A stretch of DNA of 64,000 nucleotides from CBDCGS01 sp965216915. Its GTDB lineage: Bacteria > Pseudomonadota > Alphaproteobacteria > UBA828. Shown piece after piece: positions 1 to 8,588 of this stretch; within the stretch, counting starts at the first letter, position 1; every line of letters begins with the position of its first letter. The notes beneath the pieces are model-generated. The model did no database searches and had not been told where the DNA came from. It saw nothing but the letters and a program-made list of their open reading frames with translations. Location of the stretch: contig CBDCGS010000011.1 in assembly GCA_965216915.1 (NCBI GenBank), positions 1,550,001-1,614,000 of the forward strand. Direction: 5' to 3'. Position numbers and translations under genes: made by a program.

Positions 1-1012
1 CCTCCGGCCCCGCGGCGAGGCCGACCGAGCCTGCGCGCCGCTCGCCCGGCGGCAGGGGATTGCTCGTCATCTGATGCGCCGCTTCCGTCATGCCGTAGGA
101 TTCGATGACCGGCGCGTCGAACACGGATTCGAGCTCCCCCATGACCGGCGCCGGAAGCGACGATGACGACGAGCGGATGAACCGCAACGGCCGCCGCGCG
201 ATCACCTCGCGGTTGCGCGCCGCGCGGGCCAGGATCGCCTGATGCATCGTCGGCACCGCGGTGTACCAGGTCGGCGCGACGTCATCCAACCAGCCGAAGA
301 TCCGGAGCGCGTTGAAACCCGGTGAGCACGACACCCCGCCTCCGCCGTGCAACGACGCGAGCACACCGGCGATGAGCCCGTGGATGTGAAAGAGCGGCAT
401 GATGTTGAGGCAGCGATCGTTCGGCGTCAGCGACAGCCAGTTCGCGATGTTGCGGGCGGAGGCGCAAACGTTGCGATGCGAGAGCGGCACGATCTTGGGA
501 CGCGAGGTCGTGCCCGAGGTGTGCAGCACCAAGGCGACATCATCGGGCTCCGCCAAGCCGGGTGCGGCGCTCGGCGTGCCAGGCGCGACCTCGAGCGTAA
601 AGGTGCCGGCGGGCTCGCGCGCGTCGTGGGCCAGGGCAACCACGGGGATGCCCATGCGCTCGGCGACCCCGATCGCCGGCGACTCGGCGGCGGGATCGAC
701 GATCAACGCGCGGGCGCCGAGGTCGGAGAGATAGAACTCGAACTCCTCTGTCCGGTAGGCCGGGTTGAGCGGCGCCGCGGTTGCACCCGCTGCGATCGCG
801 GCGAAGGCAGTCGCCATCTCGGGACCATTCGGCAACACGATCGCCACGCGATCACCACGCCCGATGCCGCTCTTGTTGAGCGTTTCGACGGTTCGCTCGG
901 TCAACGAGTGAAAGGAGGACCGGGTGAGCCAGGCGCGCTCGGGTGCGCCGATCGCCTCGGCGGCGCCGTCACCCGCTGCGAGCAACGCGCCAATGGTATG
1001 GGGATCCGCCAT
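1..1012 (-). CDS. AMP-dependent acyl-CoA synthetase/ligase (partial, 3' end outside window)
   Basis: This gene activates a carboxylic acid as an acyl-adenylate and transfers it to CoA. The first 337 residues are visible from an ATG at 1012; the C-terminal lid domain lies beyond the window. The P-loop-like motif TSGTTSRPK is at residues 165-173 and the adenylate-binding motif YGMTE at 306-310, followed by AAHQMTSNPLPP. That local pattern is the one I associate with oxalate--CoA ligase (AAE3/FAT2-like) enzymes, so oxalyl-CoA synthesis is a reasonable guess, but other acids are possible. It runs away from the 1097-1540 gene in the same direction. The family is certain and the substrate is inferred. 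Confidence 0.9.
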   Translation of the reverse strand, partial: MADPHTIGALLAAGDGAAEAIGAPERAWLTRSSFHSLTERTVETLNKSGIGRGDRVAIVLPNGPEMATAFAAIAAGATAAPLNPAYRTEEFEFYLSDLGARALIVDPAAESPAIGVAERMGIPVVALAHDAREPAGTFTLEVAPGTPSAAPGLAEPDDVALVLHTSGTTSRPKIVPLSHRNVCASARNIANWLSLTPNDRCLNIMPLFHIHGLIAGVLASLHGGGGVSCSPGFNALRIFGWLDDVAPTWYTAVPTMHQAILARAARNREVIARRPLRFIRSSSSSLPAPVMGELESVFDAPVIESYGMTEAAHQMTSNPLPPGERRAGSVGLAAGPE

Positions 1013-1096
1013 GTCTACCTGCCGGAAAGTCGCAAGCCAGCGCGCGCACTATGCCCGAGAACCCGCGCCGGGCAAAGTCGGCGGCGTGGCTAGATC

Positions 1097-1540
1097 CTAG
1101 GCGGCAAAGGCGGGGGTGATCGTGTCGAAAAAGAAGAAGCGTTCCCGATCGAGCGTGCGTTGATAGGCGTCGACCGGCCGGTTGCCGACGGGTGCCCCAC
1201 CGATGGTCGCGGCCGACCCATGCTCTTGATCCTGGACGAACTGCTGCGCGAGGAAGGGCAGGGAGGGAAGGAGGCGGGCACTCCGCCCACCTCGCTCGGC
1301 TGTGGCCTCGCTGCGGCCGCCAAACCGTGTTAGGCGCGCATCGTCACCGGCTCTCTCCGGCCCCCGCTCCGCGCGCGGGAGGAATTTGGGCCTTTGACGG
1401 CCCTGCAGCGCCGACGGTTGAACCGGCTCGACCGGCTGCGGCCGGATCAGTTCAGCCGGAGAGCGGTCGGACACGACGGCAAGGCCGCTCGTCGGGCCGA
1501 AGGTGACCGCAACCTGGCCGGAGGTGCCGATCGGCAGCAT
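1097..1540 (-). CDS. Small protein of unknown function
   Basis: The predicted product is 147 residues, starting at an ATG at 1540 next to an AT-rich upstream region. I recognise no domain. It is rich in Pro, Arg and Ala in its first 80 residues, has no signal peptide or membrane segment, and ends with a more ordered stretch (LPFLAQQFVQDQEH, then DAYQRTLDRE). Short alphaproteobacterial proteins with an N-terminal disordered part and a 'FLAQ...AY' tail are common and uncharacterised, which is the main reason for keeping it. It lies upstream of the acyl-CoA ligase on the same strand with an 84-bp gap. It could still be a spurious frame in GC-rich DNA. Confidence 0.5.
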   Translation of the reverse strand: MLPIGTSGQVAVTFGPTSGLAVVSDRSPAELIRPQPVEPVQPSALQGRQRPKFLPRAERGPERAGDDARLTRFGGRSEATAERGGRSARLLPSLPFLAQQFVQDQEHGSAATIGGAPVGNRPVDAYQRTLDRERFFFFDTITPAFAA

Positions 1541-1810
1541 AGTGAATAGAATCTTCCCGCGTCAGTCAGTTAGACTCAGCATAAATATAATATAACAGGT
1601 CAAGTTTGGCCATATGATAAATTCTCTGTAGGTTAACCTTAAATATATTTACCATGATCAGGAAATTGATTTCTGACGAGATAATTGATCTGTCATTTCA
1701 GAATTTGTGAACCAGCAACCGATAGGGTCGTTGCAAGGCGTCGTCTTAGGCAGCAGACACAAGGACGCCACGGCGGGGAACCAACTCGGGCGAGAGCGCT
1801 GGACGCGATC
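1541..1810. other. AT-rich divergent intergenic region
   Basis: This 270-bp gap separates the minus-strand small gene from the plus-strand EAL gene. It contains an unusually AT-rich core (about 1575-1700, with runs such as ATAAATATAATATAAC) in an otherwise GC-rich window, so promoters for both genes probably sit here. A TATAAT hexamer is at 1586-1591, but I found no convincing -35 at the right spacing on either strand. No RNA gene or repeat is visible. Confidence 0.5.
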
Positions 1811-3493
1811 ATGGGTGCCGAAAGGGATGACGCTGCGCGTCTGAAGGATGCCGTCCTTGCAAGCGGCGACGCGGCCTATGAATGGCACCTCGAGACCGAC
1901 GCCCTCCACTGGCTGACCGAACCCTCTCAATTGCTCACTGAGGCAAGCTCCGGGATCGGCCACCTTGCGCGCCTTTCGCCTGCGTTCGTCAAGAAGCTTC
2001 GGGATGCGCATGCCAAGGCAGCTCAGCGTGGCGGCACCTACGCGTGTGTCTACGAGATCGTCAATGCCCACGGCGAGCCGACCTGGATCGAGGATCGCGG
2101 GCGGGTCGACACCGACGCATCCGGCGCACGGACTGCGCTCGGCACGCTCCGCTGCTTGCCGAGCCGCGACACGGACAATCGCGCCGTCGACATCGATACG
2201 CTCACGGCGCAATACAACTCCCGTCAGCTCCAAGAGGCGCTCGCGCACGCGCTCGACTATAGCCGCCGAAACGCGGCGGTCGGCTTGTTCGCCAAGATCG
2301 GAATCGACAATCTGTCCCTCATCGAGGACACCTATGGCACGGACGTCGCGGAACGTGCCGTGATCGCCGTCAACCGCGAGCTCGACCGGTGCCTCAACCC
2401 GTCTGACGTCCTGGCGCGTACGACGCGAACCGAGTTCGGCGCGGTGCTGAACCGCTGCGATGCGCTGGATATTTCGACCACGGTCGAGCGTCTGATGCTG
2501 GCCGTGCAACAGGCGTCCATCGTCACGGAGGACGGCCATCTTCCGGTCATGGCGTCCGTCGGTGCGATTTCGCTGCCAAGCCCCTCGGTTCAAGGTGCGG
2601 GAGACGCCTTCGCCAAGGCCGACGTCGCGCTCGAGCAGGCGCGCCGCTCCGGCGCCAACTGCTTCAGTGTCTACGACCTTTCCGGCACCCAGCTTCGCAA
2701 CCTTCGCAACGACATGGCTCTGGCGCAGCATGTCTCGAAGGCGCTCAAGGAGCGCCGCTTCCGTTTGCACTACCAGCCGGTGGTGCGCGCCGACGGCCGG
2801 GACATCGCGTTCTTCGAGTGTCTGGTGCGGATGGTCGACCTCAAGGGGCTGGACGTGGTCGCGGGCCAGTTCATGCCGGTTGCGGAGCGTATGGGGCTTG
2901 CCCGCCCCATCGACCGATTGGTTCTTGAGCTGACCCTCGAGGAGCTGCTCCGCGACGAAACGGTTTCGCTCTCGGTGAACATCTCGGCTCTCTCGACGAC
3001 CGATCCATCGTGGTTCCGGATTCTCACCAATCGCATCGGCAACAGGCGCGATCTCGGCGCACGGCTTCTGATCGAGATCACGGAGACGACGGCGCTCCAT
3101 GACCTGACCGAGACGATGCGCTTTATCAGTGCCGTAAAGGGATTGGGTTGTCGTGTGGCGCTCGACGACTTCGGCGCGGGCTATACGTCGTTTCGGCACC
3201 TGCAGGAGCTGGCGGTCGATGTCGTCAAGATCGATGGCTCCTTCGTGCGGTCGCTCGAGGAGCGCGCCGATTCCCGTCTATTCATCAGAACCCTGCAAAC
3301 CTTCGCCGATGGACTCGGGCTCGCCACCGTGGCCGAGTGCGTCGAGGATGATCGGGTGGCGACGCTCGCGGTGAAGCTCGGCGTGAACTATCTCCAGGGT
3401 TTCCACTACGGCAGCCCGAGCGCGGCAAGACCGGCGCGGGCCTTCCCGCCGACGGCGCTTCCGGCCCCGAAACGTGTCGTCGGCCTCGCCTAG
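1811..3493 (+). CDS. EAL-domain cyclic-di-GMP signalling protein with degenerate GGDEF domain
   Basis: A 560-residue cytoplasmic protein predicted to bind or hydrolyse cyclic-di-GMP. The frame is open further upstream (to a TTG at 1685), but the ATG at 1811 is chosen because similarity to a PAS-like sensor begins there (DAAYEWHLETDALHW). A GGDEF-like domain follows at about 130-290; its signature is RTEF (around 206-209), so diguanylate cyclase activity is unlikely. The EAL domain (about 305-540) has YQPVV near 321, ECL in place of EAL near 336-338, VNIS, an IEITET segment, DDFGAGY near 452, DVVKID and AECVED. The acidic metal ligands and the catalytic Lys are present, so it may be an active phosphodiesterase despite the Ala-to-Cys change. 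No membrane segment is visible. Confidence 0.9.
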   Translation: MGAERDDAARLKDAVLASGDAAYEWHLETDALHWLTEPSQLLTEASSGIGHLARLSPAFVKKLRDAHAKAAQRGGTYACVYEIVNAHGEPTWIEDRGRVDTDASGARTALGTLRCLPSRDTDNRAVDIDTLTAQYNSRQLQEALAHALDYSRRNAAVGLFAKIGIDNLSLIEDTYGTDVAERAVIAVNRELDRCLNPSDVLARTTRTEFGAVLNRCDALDISTTVERLMLAVQQASIVTEDGHLPVMASVGAISLPSPSVQGAGDAFAKADVALEQARRSGANCFSVYDLSGTQLRNLRNDMALAQHVSKALKERRFRLHYQPVVRADGRDIAFFECLVRMVDLKGLDVVAGQFMPVAERMGLARPIDRLVLELTLEELLRDETVSLSVNISALSTTDPSWFRILTNRIGNRRDLGARLLIEITETTALHDLTETMRFISAVKGLGCRVALDDFGAGYTSFRHLQELAVDVVKIDGSFVRSLEERADSRLFIRTLQTFADGLGLATVAECVEDDRVATLAVKLGVNYLQGFHYGSPSAARPARAFPPTALPAPKRVVGLA

Positions 3494-3692
3494 CGGGTGC
3501 GCATCTCCTCGCAGACCGCCTCGACGCTTCGAAACACACCGTCCGCACCGTCGCGGAACCTTCCGGACGGCCTGACGCTCCGCGACGCTCCGCGCCGATC
3601 GAACGGCGATACCGGGCGGGTGGTTCGGCGTGCGGCGAGCGCGTGTGCGAGCGCCTCGGCCCGCACCGCAGCCGCCGCCTCCGGCCTCCAGC

Positions 3693-4781
3693 CTATTTAG
3701 GCAGATCGCCCTGCACGCCCTGGACGTACCAATCCATCGAGAGCAGCGTGCCGTCGTCGAGCGTCTTGCCCGCGGCGACCACCTCCTCGCCTTGCTGGTT
3801 GAGGATCGGCCCGGTGAAGGGGTGGATCTTGCCCGACACGATGTCGGCCTCCGCCTGCTTGGCGAGCGCCACGACATCGGCGGGAATGGCATCGTTATAA
3901 GGGGCCATCTCCACCATCCCGGCGTCGAAGCCATCCCAGGTGTCGCTCGACCCCCAGGTGCCTTCCATGACGGCGGCGGTGCGCGCCACGTAGTAGCTGT
4001 CCCAATTGTCGATGATCGCCGTGAGATGCGCCTTCCGCCCGAATTGAGTCATGTCCGAGGCCTGACCCACCGCCCACACACCTCGCTTGTCGGCGGCCTG
4101 AACCGCGGCCGGGCTGTCGGTGTGCTGAAGGATGATGTCGGCGCCTTGGTCGATCAGCGCGTTGGCGGCATCGGCTTCCTTGCCGGGGTCGTACCAGCTG
4201 TTGACCCAAATGACCTTCACTTCGGCCTGAGGATTGACGCTGCGCAGCGCAAGCGTGAACGCGTTGATCCCGCGTACCACCTCGGGAATCGGGAACGAGC
4301 CGATATAGCCGATCACGTTCGTCTTGGTCATGTGGCCGGCGATCAGGCCGGCGACGTGGCGGCCCTCGTAGAAGCGCGCCATGTAGGTGCTGACATTGTC
4401 GGCACGCTTGTAGCCGGTCGCATGCTCGAACTTCACCTCGGGGAAGGCCTTGGCGACCTTGACGGTCGGGTTCATGAAGCCGAACGAGGTTGTGAAGATG
4501 AGGCCATGGCCGCTCGACGCCAATTGACGGATCACCCGCTCGGCGTCCGCGCCTTCGCTCACATTCTCGATCGCCGTGGTCGAGACCTTTTCTCCGAACG
4601 CCGCCTCGACCGCCTTGCGGCCCTCATTGTGGCGATAGGTCCAACCGTGATCGCCGATGGGACCGACATAGACGAAGCCGACCTTGAGCGGCTCTTCCTC
4701 GGCTTGGGCCGTGCCCAGGCCCAACGCCGCGACAAGCGCAAATGCGCCGACCAGCGGCGCGCGCAGAATCCGTTTCAGCAC
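3693..4781 (-). CDS. BMP family ABC transporter substrate-binding protein
   Basis: A 362-residue periplasmic binding protein of the BMP/PnrA family, which typically binds nucleosides or purines. It starts at a GTG (4781) with a perfect AGGAGG Shine-Dalgarno five bases upstream. Residues 1-27 form a Sec signal peptide ending AQA; there is no lipobox Cys. Family segments are GFVYVGPIGDHGWTY near residue 35, then VIGYIGSFPIPEVVRGINAF, and a C-terminal GPILNQQGEEV. It is the last gene of the 8421-to-3693 importer operon, which also encodes two permeases and a double ATPase. Binding-protein genes are more often first, so its expression may depend on its own strong ribosome site. Confidence 0.93.
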   Translation of the reverse strand: MLKRILRAPLVGAFALVAALGLGTAQAEEEPLKVGFVYVGPIGDHGWTYRHNEGRKAVEAAFGEKVSTTAIENVSEGADAERVIRQLASSGHGLIFTTSFGFMNPTVKVAKAFPEVKFEHATGYKRADNVSTYMARFYEGRHVAGLIAGHMTKTNVIGYIGSFPIPEVVRGINAFTLALRSVNPQAEVKVIWVNSWYDPGKEADAANALIDQGADIILQHTDSPAAVQAADKRGVWAVGQASDMTQFGRKAHLTAIIDNWDSYYVARTAAVMEGTWGSSDTWDGFDAGMVEMAPYNDAIPADVVALAKQAEADIVSGKIHPFTGPILNQQGEEVVAAGKTLDDGTLLSMDWYVQGVQGDLPK

Positions 4782-4826
4782 TAGTACCTCCTCGCAGGAC
4801 GGGCGGACCCGCCGCCCGATTCACCC

Positions 4827-5747
4827 CTAGCGGTCCGGATGGAACGCTTTGCCGAGGCTTGCCGGCGCGTTCAGCCGAACCTTTATTGCGTCCCGAGAAA
4901 TCAGGACGAGCACCGCGATTGTGGCGATGTAGGGGAGCATCGACAAGAGCTGTGAGGCGATCCCGAGCCCGAAGCCCTGCAAGTGCAGCTGAAGAATGGT
5001 GATCGCCCCGAAGAGATAAGCCCCGAGCAACGCCCGGTAGGGCTTCCAGGTGGCGAACACGACGAGTGCGAGCGCGATCCAGCCACGGCCCGCGGTCATG
5101 TTCTCGATCCACATCGGCGTGTAGGCGAGGGAGAGATAGGCACCGCCCACGCCGCTCATCAGCCCGCCGAAGAATACCGCGAGGTAGCGCACCCGGCGCA
5201 CGGGATAGCCCATGGCATGCGCCGCGTCGTGCGATTCGCCCACCGCGCGCAGGATCAAGCCCGCGCGGCTGCGGAACAGGAACCACGCCACGGCGGGCGC
5301 CAGCAACAGCGAGAGATAGACGAGGAGATCGTGCCCGAAAATCACCGGGCCGATGAAGGGCAGGTCGCGGAGGCTCGCCGGGAACAGCGGCGCGAGCCGC
5401 TCCACCGGCGTGCCCACGAAATCCCGGCCGACCAGCGCGCTCAGGCCGATCCCGAAGATCGTGAGCGCGAGGCCCGTGGCCACTTGGTTGGCGAGCACCG
5501 AAAGCGTTAGAACGGCAAAGAGAAGAGCGAGCCCGCCGCCCGCGAGCGCGCCGGTGATCACGGCGAGGGCAGGGCTTTCCGTGCCGACCGCGACCGCGAA
5601 GCCTGCGACCGCGCCGATCAGCATCATTCCCTCCACCCCGAGATTGAGGACGCCGGCTCGCTCGGTCACGAGTTCGCCCATGGCGGCGAAGAGCAGCGGC
5701 GTCGCCGCCGCCATGATCGACACGATGACGCCCGCCGCGATCTCCAT
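4827..5747 (-). CDS. BMP-type ABC transporter permease (second permease subunit)
   Basis: A 306-residue inner-membrane permease of the BPD_transp_2 family, related to the YufQ/BmpC half of nucleoside importers. It has about eight hydrophobic segments and the family landmark ERAGVLNLGVEGMMLIGA near residues 28-45. Its ATG shares one base with the stop of the upstream permease (TGATG), implying translational coupling and a heterodimeric channel. It is followed by the binding-protein gene after 45 bp. The nucleoside or purine substrate is inferred from the family, not shown by the sequence. Confidence 0.93.
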   Translation of the reverse strand: MEIAAGVIVSIMAAATPLLFAAMGELVTERAGVLNLGVEGMMLIGAVAGFAVAVGTESPALAVITGALAGGGLALLFAVLTLSVLANQVATGLALTIFGIGLSALVGRDFVGTPVERLAPLFPASLRDLPFIGPVIFGHDLLVYLSLLLAPAVAWFLFRSRAGLILRAVGESHDAAHAMGYPVRRVRYLAVFFGGLMSGVGGAYLSLAYTPMWIENMTAGRGWIALALVVFATWKPYRALLGAYLFGAITILQLHLQGFGLGIASQLLSMLPYIATIAVLVLISRDAIKVRLNAPASLGKAFHPDR

Positions 5748-6829
5748 CAGACGCGCGTCTGCGAGCTGGGGGCCACCCGCCGGCCAAGGCGTATGCGGTA
5801 GTGGACCAGGAGGTCGGTCGCGAGCAGAAGGAACAGGATCAAGCCCTGGAACACCCCCGTGACCGCGAGCGGCAAGCCGTGCTCGATCTGCGCCGCTTCG
5901 CCGCCGAGATAAGAAAGCGCCATCAACAGGGACGCGAGGAAGATGCCGAGCGGATGAAGCCGTCCGAGGAAGGCGACGATGATCGCGGTGAAGCCGTAGC
6001 CCGGCGAGATCTCGGGCAGCAGCTGACCGATCGGGCCGGAGACCTCGCTCACGCCGGCGAGGCCCGCCAATCCGCCCGAGACGAGGAGCGTGAGCCAGGT
6101 GAGGCGCTTGGCGTCATAGCCGGCATAGGTGGCGGCGCGCGGCGTGAGCCCGAGCACACGGATCTGGAAGCCGACGAAGAAGCGCGCGAACAGCAACCAC
6201 GCGGCGATCGTCGCGCCGATCGCGATAATCGTGCCCGCGTGGAGCCGCGTGCCGCCAACCAGCACGGGCATGGTGCCGGCACCGCTGAACAGGCGCGATT
6301 CAGGGAAGTTGTAGCCGTCCGGATCACGCCACGGCCCGTGGACGAGAAAGCTGAGAAGCAGGGTCGCGACGTAGACCAGCATCAGGCTGGTCAGGATCTC
6401 GTTGGTGTTGAAACGCGTCTTCAGAAAGGCGGGGATCGCGGCCCAAAGCATGCCGCCGCCCGCGCCGCCCGCGAGCATGGCGGGCAGCAGCCACGCGGCG
6501 TCGCTATCATGAAACCAAATGCCGAGCCCGCCGCCGGTGATCGCGCCGAGCGTGAGTTGCCCTTCGGCGCCGATGTTCCACACATTGGCGCGGAAGCAGA
6601 GCGAGAGGCCGATCGCGCACAGCAGGATCGGCGTCGCCTTCACGCCGAGCTCGGCCAAGCCGTAGGTCGTTCGCAGCGGCGCCACGAAGTAGGTCTCGAG
6701 CACCGAAAGCGGCGCGTAGCCGAGCGCGGCGAACAGGATGAGCCCGGCCACCACGGTGAGCGCGATCGCGAGCAGCGGCGTCAGTGCGAGCATCACCCGG
6801 GATGGTGCGCCACGTGCCTCGATCCGCAT
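5747..6829 (-). CDS. BMP-type ABC transporter permease (first permease subunit)
   Basis: A 360-residue inner-membrane permease of the same superfamily as its neighbour, corresponding to the YufP/BmpB-type larger subunit. An N-terminal hydrophobic segment (about 15-35) is followed by KATPILLCAIGLSLCFRANVWNIGAEGQ, the family signature near residues 64-91, and further membrane helices up to the C-terminus. It starts at an ATG at 6829, 26 bp after the ATPase stop, and overlaps the next permease by one base. Together with 4827-5747 it should form the translocation pore. Confidence 0.93.
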   Translation of the reverse strand: MRIEARGAPSRVMLALTPLLAIALTVVAGLILFAALGYAPLSVLETYFVAPLRTTYGLAELGVKATPILLCAIGLSLCFRANVWNIGAEGQLTLGAITGGGLGIWFHDSDAAWLLPAMLAGGAGGGMLWAAIPAFLKTRFNTNEILTSLMLVYVATLLLSFLVHGPWRDPDGYNFPESRLFSGAGTMPVLVGGTRLHAGTIIAIGATIAAWLLFARFFVGFQIRVLGLTPRAATYAGYDAKRLTWLTLLVSGGLAGLAGVSEVSGPIGQLLPEISPGYGFTAIIVAFLGRLHPLGIFLASLLMALSYLGGEAAQIEHGLPLAVTGVFQGLILFLLLATDLLVHYRIRLGRRVAPSSQTRV

Positions 6830-6855
6830 CGCGATGTTCCCGGGTCCCGCTTGCG

Positions 6856-8421
6856 CTACGAGGCGGCGCGCTGACCCGCATCCTCGTCACCGGCGCCCGC
6901 CATGAGCAGGCCGAGGCGCTCGGGCGTCGCGTCGGCCCGGGCGATCGACGCGGAGAGCCGTCCGCCGGCCATGACGGCGATCCGGTCGGCAATCTCGAGC
7001 AATTCCTCGAGATCGGGGCTGACGATCAGCACGGCCGCACCCTCGGCCGCGAGATCGAGCAACGCCTGGCGGATCGATGCGGCGGCGCCGGCATCGACGC
7101 CCCAGGTCGGCGAGGCCGTGATCAGCAAGGCGGGTTTCTGAAGAATCTCGCGGCCGATGATGAATTTTTGAAGATTGCCGCCGGAGAGATTGCGGGCATT
7201 CGCGCGATGGTCGCCCCCAACCACACGGAAGGCATCCAGGATGGCGTCCGTGAAGCGCCGCGTCGCACCAAAATCGACCAGCCCGGTGCCCACGAGGTGG
7301 CGCCGGCGGTAGCCCGTGAGTAGCGCATTCTCGGTGAGAGTCATGTCGGGCACCGCGCCATGGCCGATCCGCTCGTCCGGCACGAAGGCGATGCCCAGGT
7401 CCCGCCGCTGCCGCGCGCCGAGATGGCCGATGGCGCGGCCATCGAAGCGGATTGCCTCGGGGCGATCGGCGCGCACCTCGCCATGCAACGCCTGCATGAG
7501 CTCCCGCTGCCCATTGCCGGCAACGCCCGCGATCCCGAACACCTCACCGGCGCCGACCGAGAAGGTCGCATCCACCACGGCCGTGCCGAACGGACCATCC
7601 GCCGGGACGTGAAGCCCCGATACGGCAAAGCGATCGTCGCGCGTCGCCCCGCTCACCGGCCGATCGAGGGATGCCACGTCGTTTCCGATCATCAGCGCGG
7701 CGAGCCGGGCGGCGCTCTCCGCCCGTGGATCGCAGCGCGCCACCACGCGCCCCGCCCGCAGGATCGTCGCCCGGTCGCAGAGCGCGCGGATTTCTTCAAG
7801 CTTGTGGCTGATATAGAGGATGGACCGGCCCTCCTCGCTCAGCCGACGCAGCGTCTCGAAAAGTGTTTCGGCCTCCTGGGGCGTCAGCACGGATGTCGGT
7901 TCGTCCATGATCAGGAGATGCGGATCCTGAAGCAGGCAGCGGATGATCTCGACCCGCTGGCGCTCACCGACCGACAGAGCGTGGACATGGCGGTCGGGGG
8001 CGATGGCGAGGCCGTAGGTGCCGCCCACCGCCTCGATGCGCTCGGCCAGCGCGCGGATCGGTCCCTTGAAGTTGATCCCGAGCGCGACGTTCTCGGCAAC
8101 GGTCAGCGTCTCGAACAAGGAGAAATGCTGGAACACCATGCCGATGCCGAGGCGGCGCGCCGCGGCGGGCGACGCCACGCTGACCGGGGTGCCCTCCCAG
8201 AGAAACTCACCTGAATCGGTGCGCAGCAGGCCGTAGACAATCTTGACCAGGGTGCTCTTGCCCGCCCCGTTCTCGCCGAGCAGTGCATGGATTTCGCCCG
8301 GCATCACGGCCAGGTCGATCGCATCGTTCGCGACACAACCGGGAAAGCGCTTGCTGATGCGCCGCAGCTCGAGGCGCGGTGCGCCCATGCCCGGCGTTTG
8401 CCTCTCGCTCGTTGCGCTCAT
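6856..8421 (-). CDS. Double-domain ABC transporter ATP-binding protein (BMP-type nucleoside importer)
   Basis: A 521-residue cytoplasmic ATPase with two fused nucleotide-binding domains, as in the sugar/nucleoside importers YufO and RbsA. The first half carries Walker A GENGAGKST, signature LSVGERQR and Walker B MDEPTSVL. The second half has a degenerate Walker A (GVAGNGQRE), signature LSGGNLQK and a changed Walker B (TASPTWGVD), which is normal for this family. It is the first gene of the operon running to 3693. The importer is therefore complete: ATPase, two permeases and binding protein. Confidence 0.94.
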   Translation of the reverse strand: MSATSERQTPGMGAPRLELRRISKRFPGCVANDAIDLAVMPGEIHALLGENGAGKSTLVKIVYGLLRTDSGEFLWEGTPVSVASPAAARRLGIGMVFQHFSLFETLTVAENVALGINFKGPIRALAERIEAVGGTYGLAIAPDRHVHALSVGERQRVEIIRCLLQDPHLLIMDEPTSVLTPQEAETLFETLRRLSEEGRSILYISHKLEEIRALCDRATILRAGRVVARCDPRAESAARLAALMIGNDVASLDRPVSGATRDDRFAVSGLHVPADGPFGTAVVDATFSVGAGEVFGIAGVAGNGQRELMQALHGEVRADRPEAIRFDGRAIGHLGARQRRDLGIAFVPDERIGHGAVPDMTLTENALLTGYRRRHLVGTGLVDFGATRRFTDAILDAFRVVGGDHRANARNLSGGNLQKFIIGREILQKPALLITASPTWGVDAGAAASIRQALLDLAAEGAAVLIVSPDLEELLEIADRIAVMAGGRLSASIARADATPERLGLLMAGAGDEDAGQRAAS

Positions 8422-8588
8422 TCGCCCTCTTGCGCGACCTGTTTAGCACCGCGACAGCGGATTCGTGAGGACAAACGGACGGCGCGCGAACCATGATGCG
8501 TGCCGGGGCGATTTGTTGCATGGTCTGCGCGACCCGCGACCGATCGCTGGGCTGTTCGCGAACCGCGCCATCGCCATGGGATCAACGC

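Noticed and set aside
1658..3199. A long open frame on the minus strand opposite the EAL gene (513 codons)
   Set aside because: It is an antisense shadow of a real gene in GC-rich DNA. It has no recognisable domain, and the plus-strand EAL motifs are clear.
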